The notes below the pieces were generated by a model. It saw only the letters and a list, made by a program, of their open reading frames with translations. It had not been told where the DNA came from and searched no databases. A program made the translations under genes and the position numbers. From the NCBI GenBank assembly GCA_036744005.1, contig DAINOJ010000009.1, positions 30,286 to 94,285 on the forward strand: 64,000 nucleotides of DNA, in the 5' to 3' direction. Positions 24,688 to 34,185 of this stretch are shown one piece after another; positions within the stretch are counted from its first letter, which is position 1, and each line of letters starts with the position of its first letter. Source of the DNA: CALCNS01 sp937897315 (GTDB lineage Bacteria; Bacillota; JAAYKD01).

Positions 24688-26490
24688 GTGAACCGAATGA
24701 AACACATACGTAATTTTTGCATTATCGCCCACATTGATCACGGGAAATCCACACTGGCCGATCGTCTGATCGAGTATACCGGTACCCTTTCCTCTCGTGA
24801 AATGGAAAACCAAATATTGGATTCCATGGACTTAGAACGGGAACGTGGCATCACCATAAAGTTGAAGTCCGTCCGCATGCAGTACATTGCCAAAGATGGG
24901 CAAATTTATCAGCTGAATCTCATCGACACTCCCGGCCATGTCGATTTCAATTATGAAGTATCTCGCTCGCTGAATGCTTGCGAGGGGGCCATTTTAGTGG
25001 TGGATGCCACACAAGGAATCGAAGCCCAGACCTTAGCAAACGTCTACCTCGCACTGGAGCATAACTTAGAAATCATCCCGGTCATCAATAAGATTGATTT
25101 ACCCAGTGCTGAACCGGAACGAGTGAAAAAGGAAATTGAAGATGTCATTGGGATTGACTGCTCCAATGCAGTTCTCGCTTCTGCCAAAGAAGGAGTAGGC
25201 ATTCCCGAAATTTTAGAGCAAATCGTGGCTCTGATTCCACCACCCAAGGGGGATGAGAAAGAGCCCTTACAAGCTCTGATTTTTGATTCGCATTACGATA
25301 ACTACAGAGGTGTCATCTGCTATATTCGGGTGGTGCAAGGCGAGTTAAAAGCAGGAATGAAGATTCTGCTGATGGCGACCAATAAGGTGTATGAAGTCCT
25401 AGAGGTTGGAACATTCCGACCTTCCATGCAACCCTTACCTGTGTTACAAGCAGGAGAAGTGGGATATGTAACAGCCACCATACGAACAGTACAGGACACT
25501 CGGGTAGGCGATACGATTACCGATGCCGATCATCCGGCGAGCGAACCGTTGCCCGGTTATCGCAAAGCTACCCCCATGGTTTTCACCGGTATTTATCCTA
25601 CCGAAACCAGTGAATATCCTGCCTTGAGAGATGCCCTCGAGAAACTGCAGTTAAACGATGCTTCATTGTCCTTTGAAGTGGAAACTTCCATTGCATTGGG
25701 TTTTGGCTTTCGGTGCGGTTTCTTGGGTTTGTTACATTTAGAAATTGTGCAGGAGCGTCTCGATCGTCATTACGACATCGACATCATTACCACCGCTCCC
25801 ACGGTTGTATATAAAGTAACAAAAACCAATGGAGAAGTCCTAATCCTCGACAACCCCTCTCAGGTACCCCAACCAACGGAGATTGAAAAAATCGAAGAAC
25901 CTTATGTGAAAGCCACAATATTAACCCCCGACACCTATATTGGCACGGTCATGGAGTTGGTTCGTGAACGGCGTGGTGTTTTTGATCACATGGAATATTT
26001 GGACCCTCATCGCGTCATGCTGCTGTATGTGTTGCCATTATCTGAAATCATCTACGATTTCTTTGATCAATTGAAGTCAAGAACTCGAGGATATGCTTCC
26101 TTAGACTACGAGCTGACCGGGTACCAGGAAGCCGACTTAGTAAAGATGGATATTTTAGTTGCGGGGGATCCGGTGGATGCGTTAGCGGTCATAGTTCATC
26201 GCGAAAAAGCGGTTTCCCGTGGACGTGCGATTTGCGAAAGGCTTCGAAAAGTCATCCCAAGGCAGCAATTTGAAATCCCCATTCAAGCGGCGTTGGGTAA
26301 TAAGATCATCGCCCGAGAAACTATTTCGGCGTATCGCAAAGATGTATTGGCCAAATGTTATGGTGGTGACATCACCAGAAAACGCAAGTTGTTGGAAAAA
26401 CAAAAAGAAGGAAAGAAAAAGATGCGTTTGGTTGGTAATGTCGAGTTGCCACAAGACGCCTTCATGGCCGTTCTGAAAATTGATAAATAA
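24688..26490 (+). CDS. lepA: Elongation factor 4 (LepA)
   Basis: A 600-residue ribosome-associated GTPase. G motifs are AHIDHGKSTLADR, ERGITIK, DTPGHVDF, NKIDLP and SAKEG. The C-terminal LepA-specific domain has LDYELTGYQEADLVK and ends with KKKMRLVGNVELPQDAFMAVL. The GTG at 24688 lies 7 bases after AGGAAGGTAGGA; ATG 24697 is a possible alternative. It is at its normal place upstream of hemW. Confidence 0.97.
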   Translation: MNRMKHIRNFCIIAHIDHGKSTLADRLIEYTGTLSSREMENQILDSMDLERERGITIKLKSVRMQYIAKDGQIYQLNLIDTPGHVDFNYEVSRSLNACEGAILVVDATQGIEAQTLANVYLALEHNLEIIPVINKIDLPSAEPERVKKEIEDVIGIDCSNAVLASAKEGVGIPEILEQIVALIPPPKGDEKEPLQALIFDSHYDNYRGVICYIRVVQGELKAGMKILLMATNKVYEVLEVGTFRPSMQPLPVLQAGEVGYVTATIRTVQDTRVGDTITDADHPASEPLPGYRKATPMVFTGIYPTETSEYPALRDALEKLQLNDASLSFEVETSIALGFGFRCGFLGLLHLEIVQERLDRHYDIDIITTAPTVVYKVTKTNGEVLILDNPSQVPQPTEIEKIEEPYVKATILTPDTYIGTVMELVRERRGVFDHMEYLDPHRVMLLYVLPLSEIIYDFFDQLKSRTRGYASLDYELTGYQEADLVKMDILVAGDPVDALAVIVHREKAVSRGRAICERLRKVIPRQQFEIPIQAALGNKIIARETISAYRKDVLAKCYGGDITRKRKLLEKQKEGKKKMRLVGNVELPQDAFMAVLKIDK

Positions 26491-26496
26491 GTTGAG

Positions 26497-26535
26497 AAGC
26501 TTTGCCTGAATTCAAGCCATCAGGCAGGGCTTTTT
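26497..26535 (+). terminator. Intrinsic terminator between lepA and hemW
   Basis: A 13-base stem AAGCTTTGCCTGA with TCAGGCAGGGCTT (G-T wobbles), then TTTTT. It lies inside the expected lepA-hemW operon and may give partial termination. Confidence 0.75.
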
Positions 26536-26550
26536 CATTGAGAGGTGAGT

Positions 26551-27699
26551 ATGTTGGCGGGTTTGTATGTGCATATCCCTTTTTGTGAGAGCAAGTGCCT
26601 TTACTGTGATTTTGCTTCCGGGGTTTCTTCTCAGGAAACCATTGAGGTATATTTACGGGCTCTGGAACGTGAAATGGCATATTATGCGGCAGATGATCGA
26701 GTGAAAGCCATACAATTTGAGACTTTATTTATTGGTGGAGGGACTCCTTCTGTGCTATCGATACAGCAATTAGCACGACTCTTGGAAAAGATTCACGAGT
26801 ATTTTCATTTTCAAGAGCAATCCGAATGGACCATGGAAGCCAACCCCGGCAGCCTCACAGTAGATAAAATTCGAATTGCTCAGAATTTGGGGGTGAATCG
26901 CTTTTCTGTAGGAGTGCAAAGCTTCGATAACACATTGTTAAAAAGAATAGGTCGTGGTCATACAGCCGAAGAAGCGAGACAAACGTTGTATGGAATACAA
27001 TCCTGTGATGTGAAGAATTGGAATCTGGATTTCATTTATGGATTGCCGGGTCAAACTTTACATCAATGGAGTGATACCCTGCAAGAAGCCATAAAGTGGC
27101 AGCCCAGCCATTTATCGCTATATAATCTTATCGTGGAAGAGGGGACACCCTTTGGCTTTATGCAAGACGCCGGATCTTTGTTGTTGCCCAGCGAAGACGA
27201 GCAATATGCCATGATGGAAGTTGCCGATGCACTCATGCAGAAAGCGGGTTATGAGCACTATGAAATATCAAATTATGCGAAAGCAGGGTTTCAATGCAAG
27301 CATAATTTGTTGTATTGGCAAAATCGAGAATACTTGGGTGTGGGTACATCCGCATATTCCTTTTTGGATCATCATCGATTTGCTCATACATCGAGTGTAA
27401 AAGAATACATACATCATTGGCAAGAACACAACTCCCCTTTGGTCAGTGAAGACGAGTTCACCACACCGGATATCGAACTCACCGAAACCATCCTCATGGG
27501 TTTGCGCCTCATGCAAGGAGTATCTTATCAAGAAGTCAATCGACGTTTTGGCATCCACTTTCAGGAGCGGTTTCGAGAGGCGATTGCTACTGGGATACAG
27601 CGGCAATGGCTTGAGGAAACATCACAAGGTTATCTGCGCCTAACGCCACAAGCCATCCCCATTGGCAACCAGGTCTCGCTATTGTTTTTAAAGGATTGA
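26551..27699 (+). CDS. hemW: Radical SAM heme chaperone HemW
   Basis: A 382-residue radical SAM protein once annotated as coproporphyrinogen III oxidase. YVHIPFCESKCLYCDF has the three Cys of CxxxCxxC plus the additional Cys-rich feature of HemW. IGGGTPS and EANPGS follow, and FSVGVQSFD is present. The C-terminal part has ELTETILMGLRL. AGAGGTGA precedes ATG 26551; the GTG at 26545 is within the binding site. Confidence 0.93.
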   Translation: MLAGLYVHIPFCESKCLYCDFASGVSSQETIEVYLRALEREMAYYAADDRVKAIQFETLFIGGGTPSVLSIQQLARLLEKIHEYFHFQEQSEWTMEANPGSLTVDKIRIAQNLGVNRFSVGVQSFDNTLLKRIGRGHTAEEARQTLYGIQSCDVKNWNLDFIYGLPGQTLHQWSDTLQEAIKWQPSHLSLYNLIVEEGTPFGFMQDAGSLLLPSEDEQYAMMEVADALMQKAGYEHYEISNYAKAGFQCKHNLLYWQNREYLGVGTSAYSFLDHHRFAHTSSVKEYIHHWQEHNSPLVSEDEFTTPDIELTETILMGLRLMQGVSYQEVNRRFGIHFQERFREAIATGIQRQWLEETSQGYLRLTPQAIPIGNQVSLLFLKD

Positions 27700-27733
27700 C
27701 TTTGACCTTCCCTGACTTTTTTTCTTGCCCCCC

Positions 27734-27762
27734 TTGACAAATGGGTAAAACTGTTGTATCTT
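27734..27762 (+). promoter_or_regulatory. Heat-shock operon promoter
   Basis: TTGACA at 27734-27739, 17-base spacer, TATCTT at 27757-27762, immediately upstream of the CIRCE operator. Confidence 0.85.
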
Positions 27763-27769
27763 TTCTTTG

Positions 27770-27796
27770 TTAGCACTCATAGGCTTTGAGTGCTAA
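27770..27796 (+). promoter_or_regulatory. CIRCE operator (HrcA binding site)
   Basis: Perfect TTAGCACTC-N9-GAGTGCTAA: half-sites at 27770-27778 and 27788-27796. It overlaps the start of the transcript and predicts HrcA repression of the whole hrcA-chaperonin-grpE-dnaK-dnaJ unit. Confidence 0.98.
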
Positions 27797-27828
27797 GAGT
27801 GTTTTAGATGAAAGGCAGGGGATGTTGG

Positions 27829-28857
27829 ATGGATTTAGATGCACGGAAGAAAAGAATCTTACAAGCGATTGTGCGAGACTATATACTGACTGCGGAACCT
27901 GTGGGATCTCGAACGTTAGCTAGAAGATACTTAGTGGATGTGAGTGCGGCCACCATTCGAAATGAAATGGCAGACCTAGAAGAAATGGGTTTTCTGCAAC
28001 AGCCACACACCTCTGCAGGGCGCATTCCTTCGGAAAGTGGTTATCGGTTTTATGTAGATCATCTGCTGGATGAATCCAGTTTATCGGCGCAGGAAGTTTT
28101 GACGATGCGCCAGATTTATCAACAGCAGGCACAGGTATTAGAAAATGTTATTCAACAAGCAGCTCATTTATTGGCTTCTTTAACCGATTACATGGCCATG
28201 GCTTCTGGCCCTCAGCCACAAACTAGCAGATTAAAGAAATTGCAAATGATTGAAATTCAAGAAGGCAAAGCGCTGGCTGTGGTCGTAGCCGAAAATGGTT
28301 TGGTAGCCAACCGCATGATTACGGTACCGGTCACTATGACACAGGGAGATTTAGACCGGATTTCTGAGTTTGTCAATCGCAAATTCCAGAATGTAACTTG
28401 GAGCCAAATGCTACAAGCGGGGCTTCATACGGTTCGACACGAAATTGGACAGCGCATCGAGCAATTTGATCAAGTCATCGACCTTATTCAGCAAGTGTTG
28501 ATGGGGGAGAGAAATAGTGAAGTCTATTTGGGCGGTGCCTCAAAAATGCTGGGTCAACCCGAATTTCAAGATGTGAATCAAGTACGAAGCATTTTACACT
28601 TGCTCGACCATCGAGAAACCATGCGCACGCTCATAGGAGAACGTCAGCATGATGATCAGGTTCAAGTTACCATTGGCTCCGAGAATCAGCTTCAGGAAGT
28701 GGAGAATTGTAGCCTGGTCACGGCGATCTATAAATGGAACGGAACCCCCCTGGGGTGGATTGGGGTATTAGGACCGACCCGCATGGATTATGCCCGGGCA
28801 GTCACGGCGGTACGTGAAGTCAGCAATCTATTGACGGAAATCTTTACAAAAAGCTAA
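27829..28857 (+). CDS. hrcA: Heat-inducible transcription repressor HrcA
   Basis: A 342-residue repressor of class I heat-shock genes. The N-terminal winged helix reads RILQAIVRDYILTAEPVGSRTLARRY, followed by VSAATIRNEMADLEEMGFLQQPHTSAGRIPS, the HrcA signature. The C-terminal GAF-like part ends in GVLGPTRMDYARAV. ATG 27829 follows GCAGGGGAT with good spacing; ATG 27808 would add seven non-conserved residues. It is autoregulated through the CIRCE site. Confidence 0.96.
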   Translation: MDLDARKKRILQAIVRDYILTAEPVGSRTLARRYLVDVSAATIRNEMADLEEMGFLQQPHTSAGRIPSESGYRFYVDHLLDESSLSAQEVLTMRQIYQQQAQVLENVIQQAAHLLASLTDYMAMASGPQPQTSRLKKLQMIEIQEGKALAVVVAENGLVANRMITVPVTMTQGDLDRISEFVNRKFQNVTWSQMLQAGLHTVRHEIGQRIEQFDQVIDLIQQVLMGERNSEVYLGGASKMLGQPEFQDVNQVRSILHLLDHRETMRTLIGERQHDDQVQVTIGSENQLQEVENCSLVTAIYKWNGTPLGWIGVLGPTRMDYARAVTAVREVSNLLTEIFTKS

Positions 28858-28871
28858 AGGAGAACTTGACC

Positions 28872-30425
28872 ATGGCCAATCAAACACCTCCTCGTGAAGG
28901 CGAAGACAAAGCATCTGCTTTAACGAACAATGCCGCGGCGATACGCGCCATAGCTAGTGCTGTGGAAGGGACAATCGGTCCAAAAGGTTTAGATACCATG
29001 CTCGTCGATCGATATGGTGATGTGTTAATCACCAATGCCGGAGTGACGATTTTGGAAAAAATGGATGTCAATCATCCGGCAGCAAGATTATTGCTCAATG
29101 TGGCTAAGGCACAACAAGAAGAAATTGGTGATGGAACGACCACTGCCACAATCATGGCTAGCAGTCTTGTCAACGAAGGTGCCGAACAGGTGAAACGGGG
29201 TGTTCCCATCGCCCGAGTGATTGAAGGTGTAAAATTCGGAGTCCGCCATGCTCTGGAATCTATGGAGTCCCACAGCCGTAGCGTAACGGATATGGATCGT
29301 GTAGTTTTGAAACAGGTAGCTTTGGTAGCCGGGCGCGAGCACGAAGATATTGCCGAGTTGGTCGTCGAAGCAGCAAGTCTCATGGGGCGTGAAAAACTTT
29401 GTGATCCAGCATTTAAGTTAAGTCAAATGATTCTAGCCAAAGAGGGTGCGCAGAACGAAGTCTTCTTGGGCGTGATGATTGAGAAAGAACCCCTCCACAA
29501 AGATATGCCACATCAATTAAAGGACGTACCGGTGCTTTTGTTTGATGATGCCTTAGAGCCTGATGAATTTGATGAAGAGGCCTTGGCTACCGAAAGTGGC
29601 TTTGCCCGTTATATGGCGATTCAACAGGAGTTCCGTGAATCGGTTGAGAAAATCCTACAATTGGGTGTGAAATTCATTTTAACCGACAAGGGAATCCACC
29701 CATTCGCCGAAGAGGCCTTCACCGATGCAGGAGTCATGGTCTTAACGCGAGTGCCTGGCCGAGCAGTACGCCAAGTTGCAGAGCACACCGGTGCCAAACG
29801 GATAAAACGATCGGCTCTAAAACGAAACCTCCCCGAGTTAGCGGTGGCTTTAGGATACGCCAGTCAGGTCTATCACGATGAAAGACTGGGGCATGTACGA
29901 GTACTTGGAGGAAACGGCAAAGCCATTGCAACGATCTTAGTGGGGGCTTCCACAGCAGAAGTGGTCGGTGAACGGGAGAGAATCGCGAAAGATGCGGCTT
30001 CTTCAGTACAAGCAGCGGTTCGAGGTGGCATTGTTCCGGGTGGAGGTGCTTTGGAGATCGCGGCCGCACGTGATATATTGAAGCTTCGTGACCAGCTAAA
30101 AGGCATGTCTGCTTATGGTTTGGATTGTGTGGTAGAAGCGCTGAAACGACCATTGGCACAAATCGTGGAGAATGCAGGGTTCAATCCGCTGGAGAAAGTG
30201 GAAGAAGCTTTGGCGGCACAGGCCAATGAGAATAACGATTGTTTAACCATCGATTGCGATACCGGGGTGGTGGCCGATTTATATCAGCAGGGAATCATTG
30301 ACCCCACTCTGGTCAAAATACATGCACTAAAAGCGGCAGGTGAAGTGGCAATTGCCATCTTACGCATCGATACCATTATCAAGAAGCGAGAGGTTGAACC
30401 GCAGCAAGGGCAGGGCCTTGTCTGA
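28872..30425 (+). CDS. Group III (archaeal-type, thermosome-like) bacterial chaperonin
   Basis: A 517-residue ATP-dependent Hsp60-class chaperonin that is not GroEL. The sequences IGPKGLDTMLVDRYGDVLIT, DVNHPAARLLLNVAKAQ and GDGTTTATIMA are those of CCT/thermosome (group II) proteins. Group III chaperonins with this look are known in some Firmicutes (for example Carboxydothermus), where they sit in the dnaK operon, as here between hrcA and grpE. GroES is not needed for this class and none is seen. In the ATP site the usual NDG is NAG (Ala56). AAAGGAG precedes ATG 28872. CIRCE control is inferred from the operon. Confidence 0.92.
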   Translation: MANQTPPREGEDKASALTNNAAAIRAIASAVEGTIGPKGLDTMLVDRYGDVLITNAGVTILEKMDVNHPAARLLLNVAKAQQEEIGDGTTTATIMASSLVNEGAEQVKRGVPIARVIEGVKFGVRHALESMESHSRSVTDMDRVVLKQVALVAGREHEDIAELVVEAASLMGREKLCDPAFKLSQMILAKEGAQNEVFLGVMIEKEPLHKDMPHQLKDVPVLLFDDALEPDEFDEEALATESGFARYMAIQQEFRESVEKILQLGVKFILTDKGIHPFAEEAFTDAGVMVLTRVPGRAVRQVAEHTGAKRIKRSALKRNLPELAVALGYASQVYHDERLGHVRVLGGNGKAIATILVGASTAEVVGERERIAKDAASSVQAAVRGGIVPGGGALEIAAARDILKLRDQLKGMSAYGLDCVVEALKRPLAQIVENAGFNPLEKVEEALAAQANENNDCLTIDCDTGVVADLYQQGIIDPTLVKIHALKAAGEVAIAILRIDTIIKKREVEPQQGQGLV

Positions 30426-30466
30426 TGAGACCCTTTACATCGCGATTAAGAAAGGAATGGAATCAA

Positions 30467-31033
30467 ATGTTTCAAGGGAAAGAGGATCCGGTAAAGGATG
30501 AAAAGGCGAGTGAGCCGTCTGTAGAAACAGAAACGGAAACAGAGGCAGAGTCTTTTGTCGTTTCGCCAGAAATGCTCCAACAATGGGCAGAGAAACTAGA
30601 GCAGGCCAAAGAAGCCGAAGCTAGAGTGATGCGCTTACAAGCAGATTTTGATAATTTCCGTAAAAGAACCCTTCGTGAAAAAGAAGAATTAAGCCAGTTT
30701 GCCTCTCAGAGAGTAATAACGGCATTATTACCCATTCTGGATGATTTTGATCGGGCAATCGGCGCTGCCAAAGCCAACAGTGAGTTGCAGGAAAGTTACT
30801 TAACCGGTCTCGATATGATATACCGACAATTATGGTCGGTTTTGCAAAAAGAAGGCTTAGAAGAAATCGAAGCGCTGGGGCTTACTTTTGATCCCAATTT
30901 TCACGAAGCCGTCATGACTTGCCAAGCAATAAACGAAGCAGATGATAACACCGTAGCTCAAGTTTTACGTAAGGGCTACAAAATAAAAGAAAAAGTAATC
31001 CGTGCCGCAATGGTACAGGTTGCCCATAAATAA
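30467..31033 (+). CDS. grpE: Nucleotide exchange factor GrpE
   Basis: A 188-residue DnaK co-chaperone that releases ADP. A long acidic, Glu-rich N-terminus is followed by a coiled coil (EARVMRLQADFDNFRKRTLREKEEL). The C-terminal beta domain has NFHEAVMTC and VLRKGYKIKEKVIRAAMVQVA. ATG 30467 follows AAAGGAATGG. ATG 30425, overlapping the chaperonin stop (TGATG), is a serious alternative that adds 14 residues. Confidence 0.93.
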   Translation: MFQGKEDPVKDEKASEPSVETETETEAESFVVSPEMLQQWAEKLEQAKEAEARVMRLQADFDNFRKRTLREKEELSQFASQRVITALLPILDDFDRAIGAAKANSELQESYLTGLDMIYRQLWSVLQKEGLEEIEALGLTFDPNFHEAVMTCQAINEADDNTVAQVLRKGYKIKEKVIRAAMVQVAHK

Positions 31034-31071
31034 GATAACAAACCTCAACAAAGAAATAGGAGTGACATAAC

Positions 31072-32907
31072 ATGAGCAAAATTATTGGAATCGACTTAGG
31101 AACCACAAACTCTGTGGTCGCTGTCATGGAAGGTGGCCAAGCCACCGTTATTTTGAACGCAGAAGGAAGCCGCTTAACCCCGTCCGTAGTAGCATTTCGT
31201 GGGGAAGAACGTATGGTAGGGCAAATTGCCAAACGACAAGCGGTCAGCAATCCGGATCATACCATTAGTTCCATCAAACGTGAAATGGGAACCAATCACA
31301 AAGTAAAGATCGACAACAAGACCTATACCCCACAAGAGATTTCAGCAATGATTTTACGAAAGTTAAAAGAGGATGCCGAAGCGTATTTGGGCGAAAAGAT
31401 CGATAAAGCGGTCATCACCGTACCCGCTTATTTTAACGACTCACAACGCCAAGCCACCAAAGATGCCGGTGCGATTGCTGGGCTGGAAGTATTGCGTATC
31501 ATCAACGAGCCGACCGCTGCTGCACTTGCCTATGGTATGGACAAAGAAAATGATCAGACCATCATGGTCTATGACTTAGGTGGCGGTACCTTTGACGTGT
31601 CCATTCTAGAAATCAGCGAAGGCTTAGTGGAAGTGAAATCCACCAACGGTAATACCCGTTTAGGCGGAGATGATTTCGACCAACGCATTGTGGATTGGCT
31701 GGTATCCGAGTTCAAGAAAGACAGTGGCATCGATTTATCCAAGGATCGCAGTGCGTTACAACGCTTGAGAGAAGCGGCTGAGAAAGCGAAAATAGAATTA
31801 TCGGGTATTTTAACCGCCAACATCAATCTACCCTTCATAACAGCCGATGCATCCGGTCCCAAACATTTGGACTTAACGCTGACACGTGCTAAATTTGATG
31901 CGATGACAGCCGACTTGGTGGAGCAAACCATGGGTCCGGTGCGACAAGCCCTCAAAGACGCAGGCATGAAACCCTCGGATATTCATAAGATTCTTTTAGT
32001 CGGTGGTTCTACTCGAATTCCTGCTGTTCAAGATGCGATTAAAAAATTCTTAGGCAAGGAACCGTTCAAGGGTGTGAACCCGGATGAAGCAGTTGCCGAA
32101 GGTGCTGCCATACAAGCCGGAGTTCTAGCCGGTGATGTCAAAGGTATGGTCTTATTGGATGTGACTCCGTTGTCCTTAGGCCTTGAGACCTTAGGTGGTA
32201 TTTTTACCCGCCTAATCGATCGGAACACCACGATTCCTACTTCAAAATCCCAAATTTTCTCTACTGCTGCCGACGGTCAAACTTCTGTGGAAATTCATAT
32301 CCTGCAGGGTGAACGTGAAATGGCTGCTCATAATACGACTCTTGGTCGTTTTATGCTCGATGGTATCATGGCAGCCCCACGTGGTGTGCCCAAGATTGAA
32401 GTGACCTTTGACATTGATGCCAATGGTATTGTAAATGTGAAGGCCAAAGATCAAGGAACCGGTAAAGAACAACATATCACTATTACAGCTTCCACCAATT
32501 TGAGCAAAGAACAAATCGATCGTATGGTGAAAGAAGCCGAAATCAATGCTAGCGCAGATAAAGAAAAACGCGAAGAGATTGAGACTCGTAACCAAGCCGA
32601 TAACCAAGTCTATCAAACCGAAAAAACGCTGAAGGACTTGGGTGACAAAGTCACTGCAGCAGAGAAAGCCGAAGTGGAATCGGCCATTGAGAAAGTGAAA
32701 GAAGCACTCAAAGGAAGCGACAGCGCGGCAATCAAAGCAGCTTCAGAAGAATTGACCCAACATTTGTATAAACTCTCATCTAAAGTGTACGAACAGCAAC
32801 AGCAAGCGGAGCATGCCGGTGCAGCCCCCCAACAAGGTGCACCCAAAGACGATAATGTCGTTGATGCCGATTACGAAATCGATCCGGAAGATCCGAAATA
32901 CGAATAA
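31072..32907 (+). CDS. dnaK: Molecular chaperone DnaK (Hsp70)
   Basis: A 611-residue Hsp70. The ATPase domain shows IGIDLGTTNSVVAVMEGG, VYDLGGGTFDVSILE and LLVGGSTRIPAVQ. The substrate-binding domain has DVTPLSLGLETLGG, and the lid ends in an acidic tail DNVVDADYEIDPEDPKYE. It lies in the usual grpE-dnaK-dnaJ order and starts after AATAGGAGTGAC. Confidence 0.98.
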   Translation: MSKIIGIDLGTTNSVVAVMEGGQATVILNAEGSRLTPSVVAFRGEERMVGQIAKRQAVSNPDHTISSIKREMGTNHKVKIDNKTYTPQEISAMILRKLKEDAEAYLGEKIDKAVITVPAYFNDSQRQATKDAGAIAGLEVLRIINEPTAAALAYGMDKENDQTIMVYDLGGGTFDVSILEISEGLVEVKSTNGNTRLGGDDFDQRIVDWLVSEFKKDSGIDLSKDRSALQRLREAAEKAKIELSGILTANINLPFITADASGPKHLDLTLTRAKFDAMTADLVEQTMGPVRQALKDAGMKPSDIHKILLVGGSTRIPAVQDAIKKFLGKEPFKGVNPDEAVAEGAAIQAGVLAGDVKGMVLLDVTPLSLGLETLGGIFTRLIDRNTTIPTSKSQIFSTAADGQTSVEIHILQGEREMAAHNTTLGRFMLDGIMAAPRGVPKIEVTFDIDANGIVNVKAKDQGTGKEQHITITASTNLSKEQIDRMVKEAEINASADKEKREEIETRNQADNQVYQTEKTLKDLGDKVTAAEKAEVESAIEKVKEALKGSDSAAIKAASEELTQHLYKLSSKVYEQQQQAEHAGAAPQQGAPKDDNVVDADYEIDPEDPKYE

Positions 32908-32922
32908 AAGTCAGGTGACCAT

Positions 32923-32951
32923 AAAGGGGAAAGTTATTCGCTTTCCTCTTT
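32923..32951 (+). other. Hairpin between dnaK and dnaJ
   Basis: AAAGGGGAAAG pairs with CTTTCCTCTTT (one G-T) around a 7-base loop, without a T-run. It could stabilise dnaK mRNA or partly terminate; no more can be said. Confidence 0.45.
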
Positions 32952-32976
32952 GGGTTGCTTTGAGGGGTGTGAAGTA

Positions 32977-34125
32977 ATGGCAAAGAAAGACTATTACCAG
33001 CTGCTGGGCATTGAGAAGAATGCAGATGAGGCGGCTATTAAGAAAGCCTATCGCAAACTGGCTCGGGAGTTGCACCCGGATGCTAACCCGGATGATCCGG
33101 CAGCGGCAGAAAAATTTAAAGAGGTCAAGGAAGCATACGACATTCTTTCCGATGGTCAAAAGCGGGCCATGTACGATCAATATGGTCATGACGCCTTTAA
33201 TCAAGATCAAGGTATGGGTGGCGGTTATGGCCAAGGTGGATTTGGTGGTAGTGGCTTCGGGGATATCAGTGACATTTTTGAAACCTTCTTTTCTGGTGGC
33301 ATGGGCGGCATGGGTGGACAACAACGTAATGGCCCTGTAAAAGGAAATGATCTTCGTGTGAACTTAAATATAACTTTCGATGAAAGTTATTTCGGGGTCG
33401 AGAAGGAAATCCAAGTTCACCGAGATGAGAATTGTCAAACCTGTGGTGGCGATGGAGCAAAACCCGGTACCAAGGTGGAAACTTGCCCGGTCTGTAAAGG
33501 CAGTGGACAAGTGCAAACGGTTCAGAGAACCATGTTGGGTAACATGATGAGCGTGCGTACTTGCAGCCATTGTGGTGGGAGCGGGAAAATCATCACAGAG
33601 CCCTGTACTACTTGTAAGGGTAGCGGAAAAGTACGACGTCGTCGTCCCGTAAAAGTGAAAGTCCCTGCTGGAATTGAGCACGGCAGGCGGTTACGCTTGA
33701 ACGGTGAAGGAGAACCCGGTGAGAGAAACGGCCCCAATGGGGATTTGTATGTGGTAATTGGAGTTCAACCCCACAAGCAATTCTCCCGTCAAGGGGATGA
33801 TATTCTTGTCGAGTCCACCATCAGTTACTCGCAAGCGGTCTTGGGTGGTGAAATCAAAGTGCCAACCATGGAAGGTACGGCGACCCTGAAGATTCCTGAG
33901 GGGACTGAATCAGGTGTTACCTTCCGTATGAAAGGAAAGGGTTTCCCTTCCTTAAGTGGTTATGGACGCGGTGACGAACAGGTTCAGGTCAAAGTGGAAA
34001 TACCCAAAAAGCTAACCGACAAACAAAGAGAAGCTATGATACAATTTGCCATTGCTATGGGTGATGACGATACGGCCAAAGGTGGTAAGGGCTTTTTCGA
34101 TAAGATGAAAGACATTCTTAAATAA
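32977..34125 (+). CDS. dnaJ: Chaperone DnaJ (Hsp40, type I)
   Basis: A 382-residue co-chaperone. The J-domain has HPD in RELHPDAN, followed by a Gly/Phe-rich region. Four zinc-binding repeats follow: CQTCGGDG, CPVCKGSG, CSHCGGSG and CTTCKGSG. The C-terminal substrate domains then begin. ATG 32977 (MAKKDYYQLLG) is the family start; the upstream in-frame codon at 32950 is not. Confidence 0.97.
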   Translation: MAKKDYYQLLGIEKNADEAAIKKAYRKLARELHPDANPDDPAAAEKFKEVKEAYDILSDGQKRAMYDQYGHDAFNQDQGMGGGYGQGGFGGSGFGDISDIFETFFSGGMGGMGGQQRNGPVKGNDLRVNLNITFDESYFGVEKEIQVHRDENCQTCGGDGAKPGTKVETCPVCKGSGQVQTVQRTMLGNMMSVRTCSHCGGSGKIITEPCTTCKGSGKVRRRRPVKVKVPAGIEHGRRLRLNGEGEPGERNGPNGDLYVVIGVQPHKQFSRQGDDILVESTISYSQAVLGGEIKVPTMEGTATLKIPEGTESGVTFRMKGKGFPSLSGYGRGDEQVQVKVEIPKKLTDKQREAMIQFAIAMGDDDTAKGGKGFFDKMKDILK

Positions 34126-34130
34126 ACATG

Positions 34131-34160
34131 GAGGCTGCGCAAAAGTTCGCAGCCTTTCTT
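34131..34160 (+). terminator. Terminator after dnaJ
   Basis: An AGGCTGCG/CGCAGCCT stem (34132-34155) followed by TTCTT. It likely separates the heat-shock unit from prmA-rsmE-mtaB, at least in part. Confidence 0.75.
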
Positions 34161-34185
34161 GGCGTACGAAAGAAGGGAATAACCT

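Noticed and set aside
29734..30159. 141-codon minus-strand ORF inside the chaperonin gene
   Set aside because: Shadow of the real gene: it is Leu-, His- and Arg-rich with no family match and no translation signals.
32950..32976. Longer dnaJ start at 32950
   Set aside because: Adds nine residues not found in DnaJ; ATG 32977 gives MAKKDYYQLLG.
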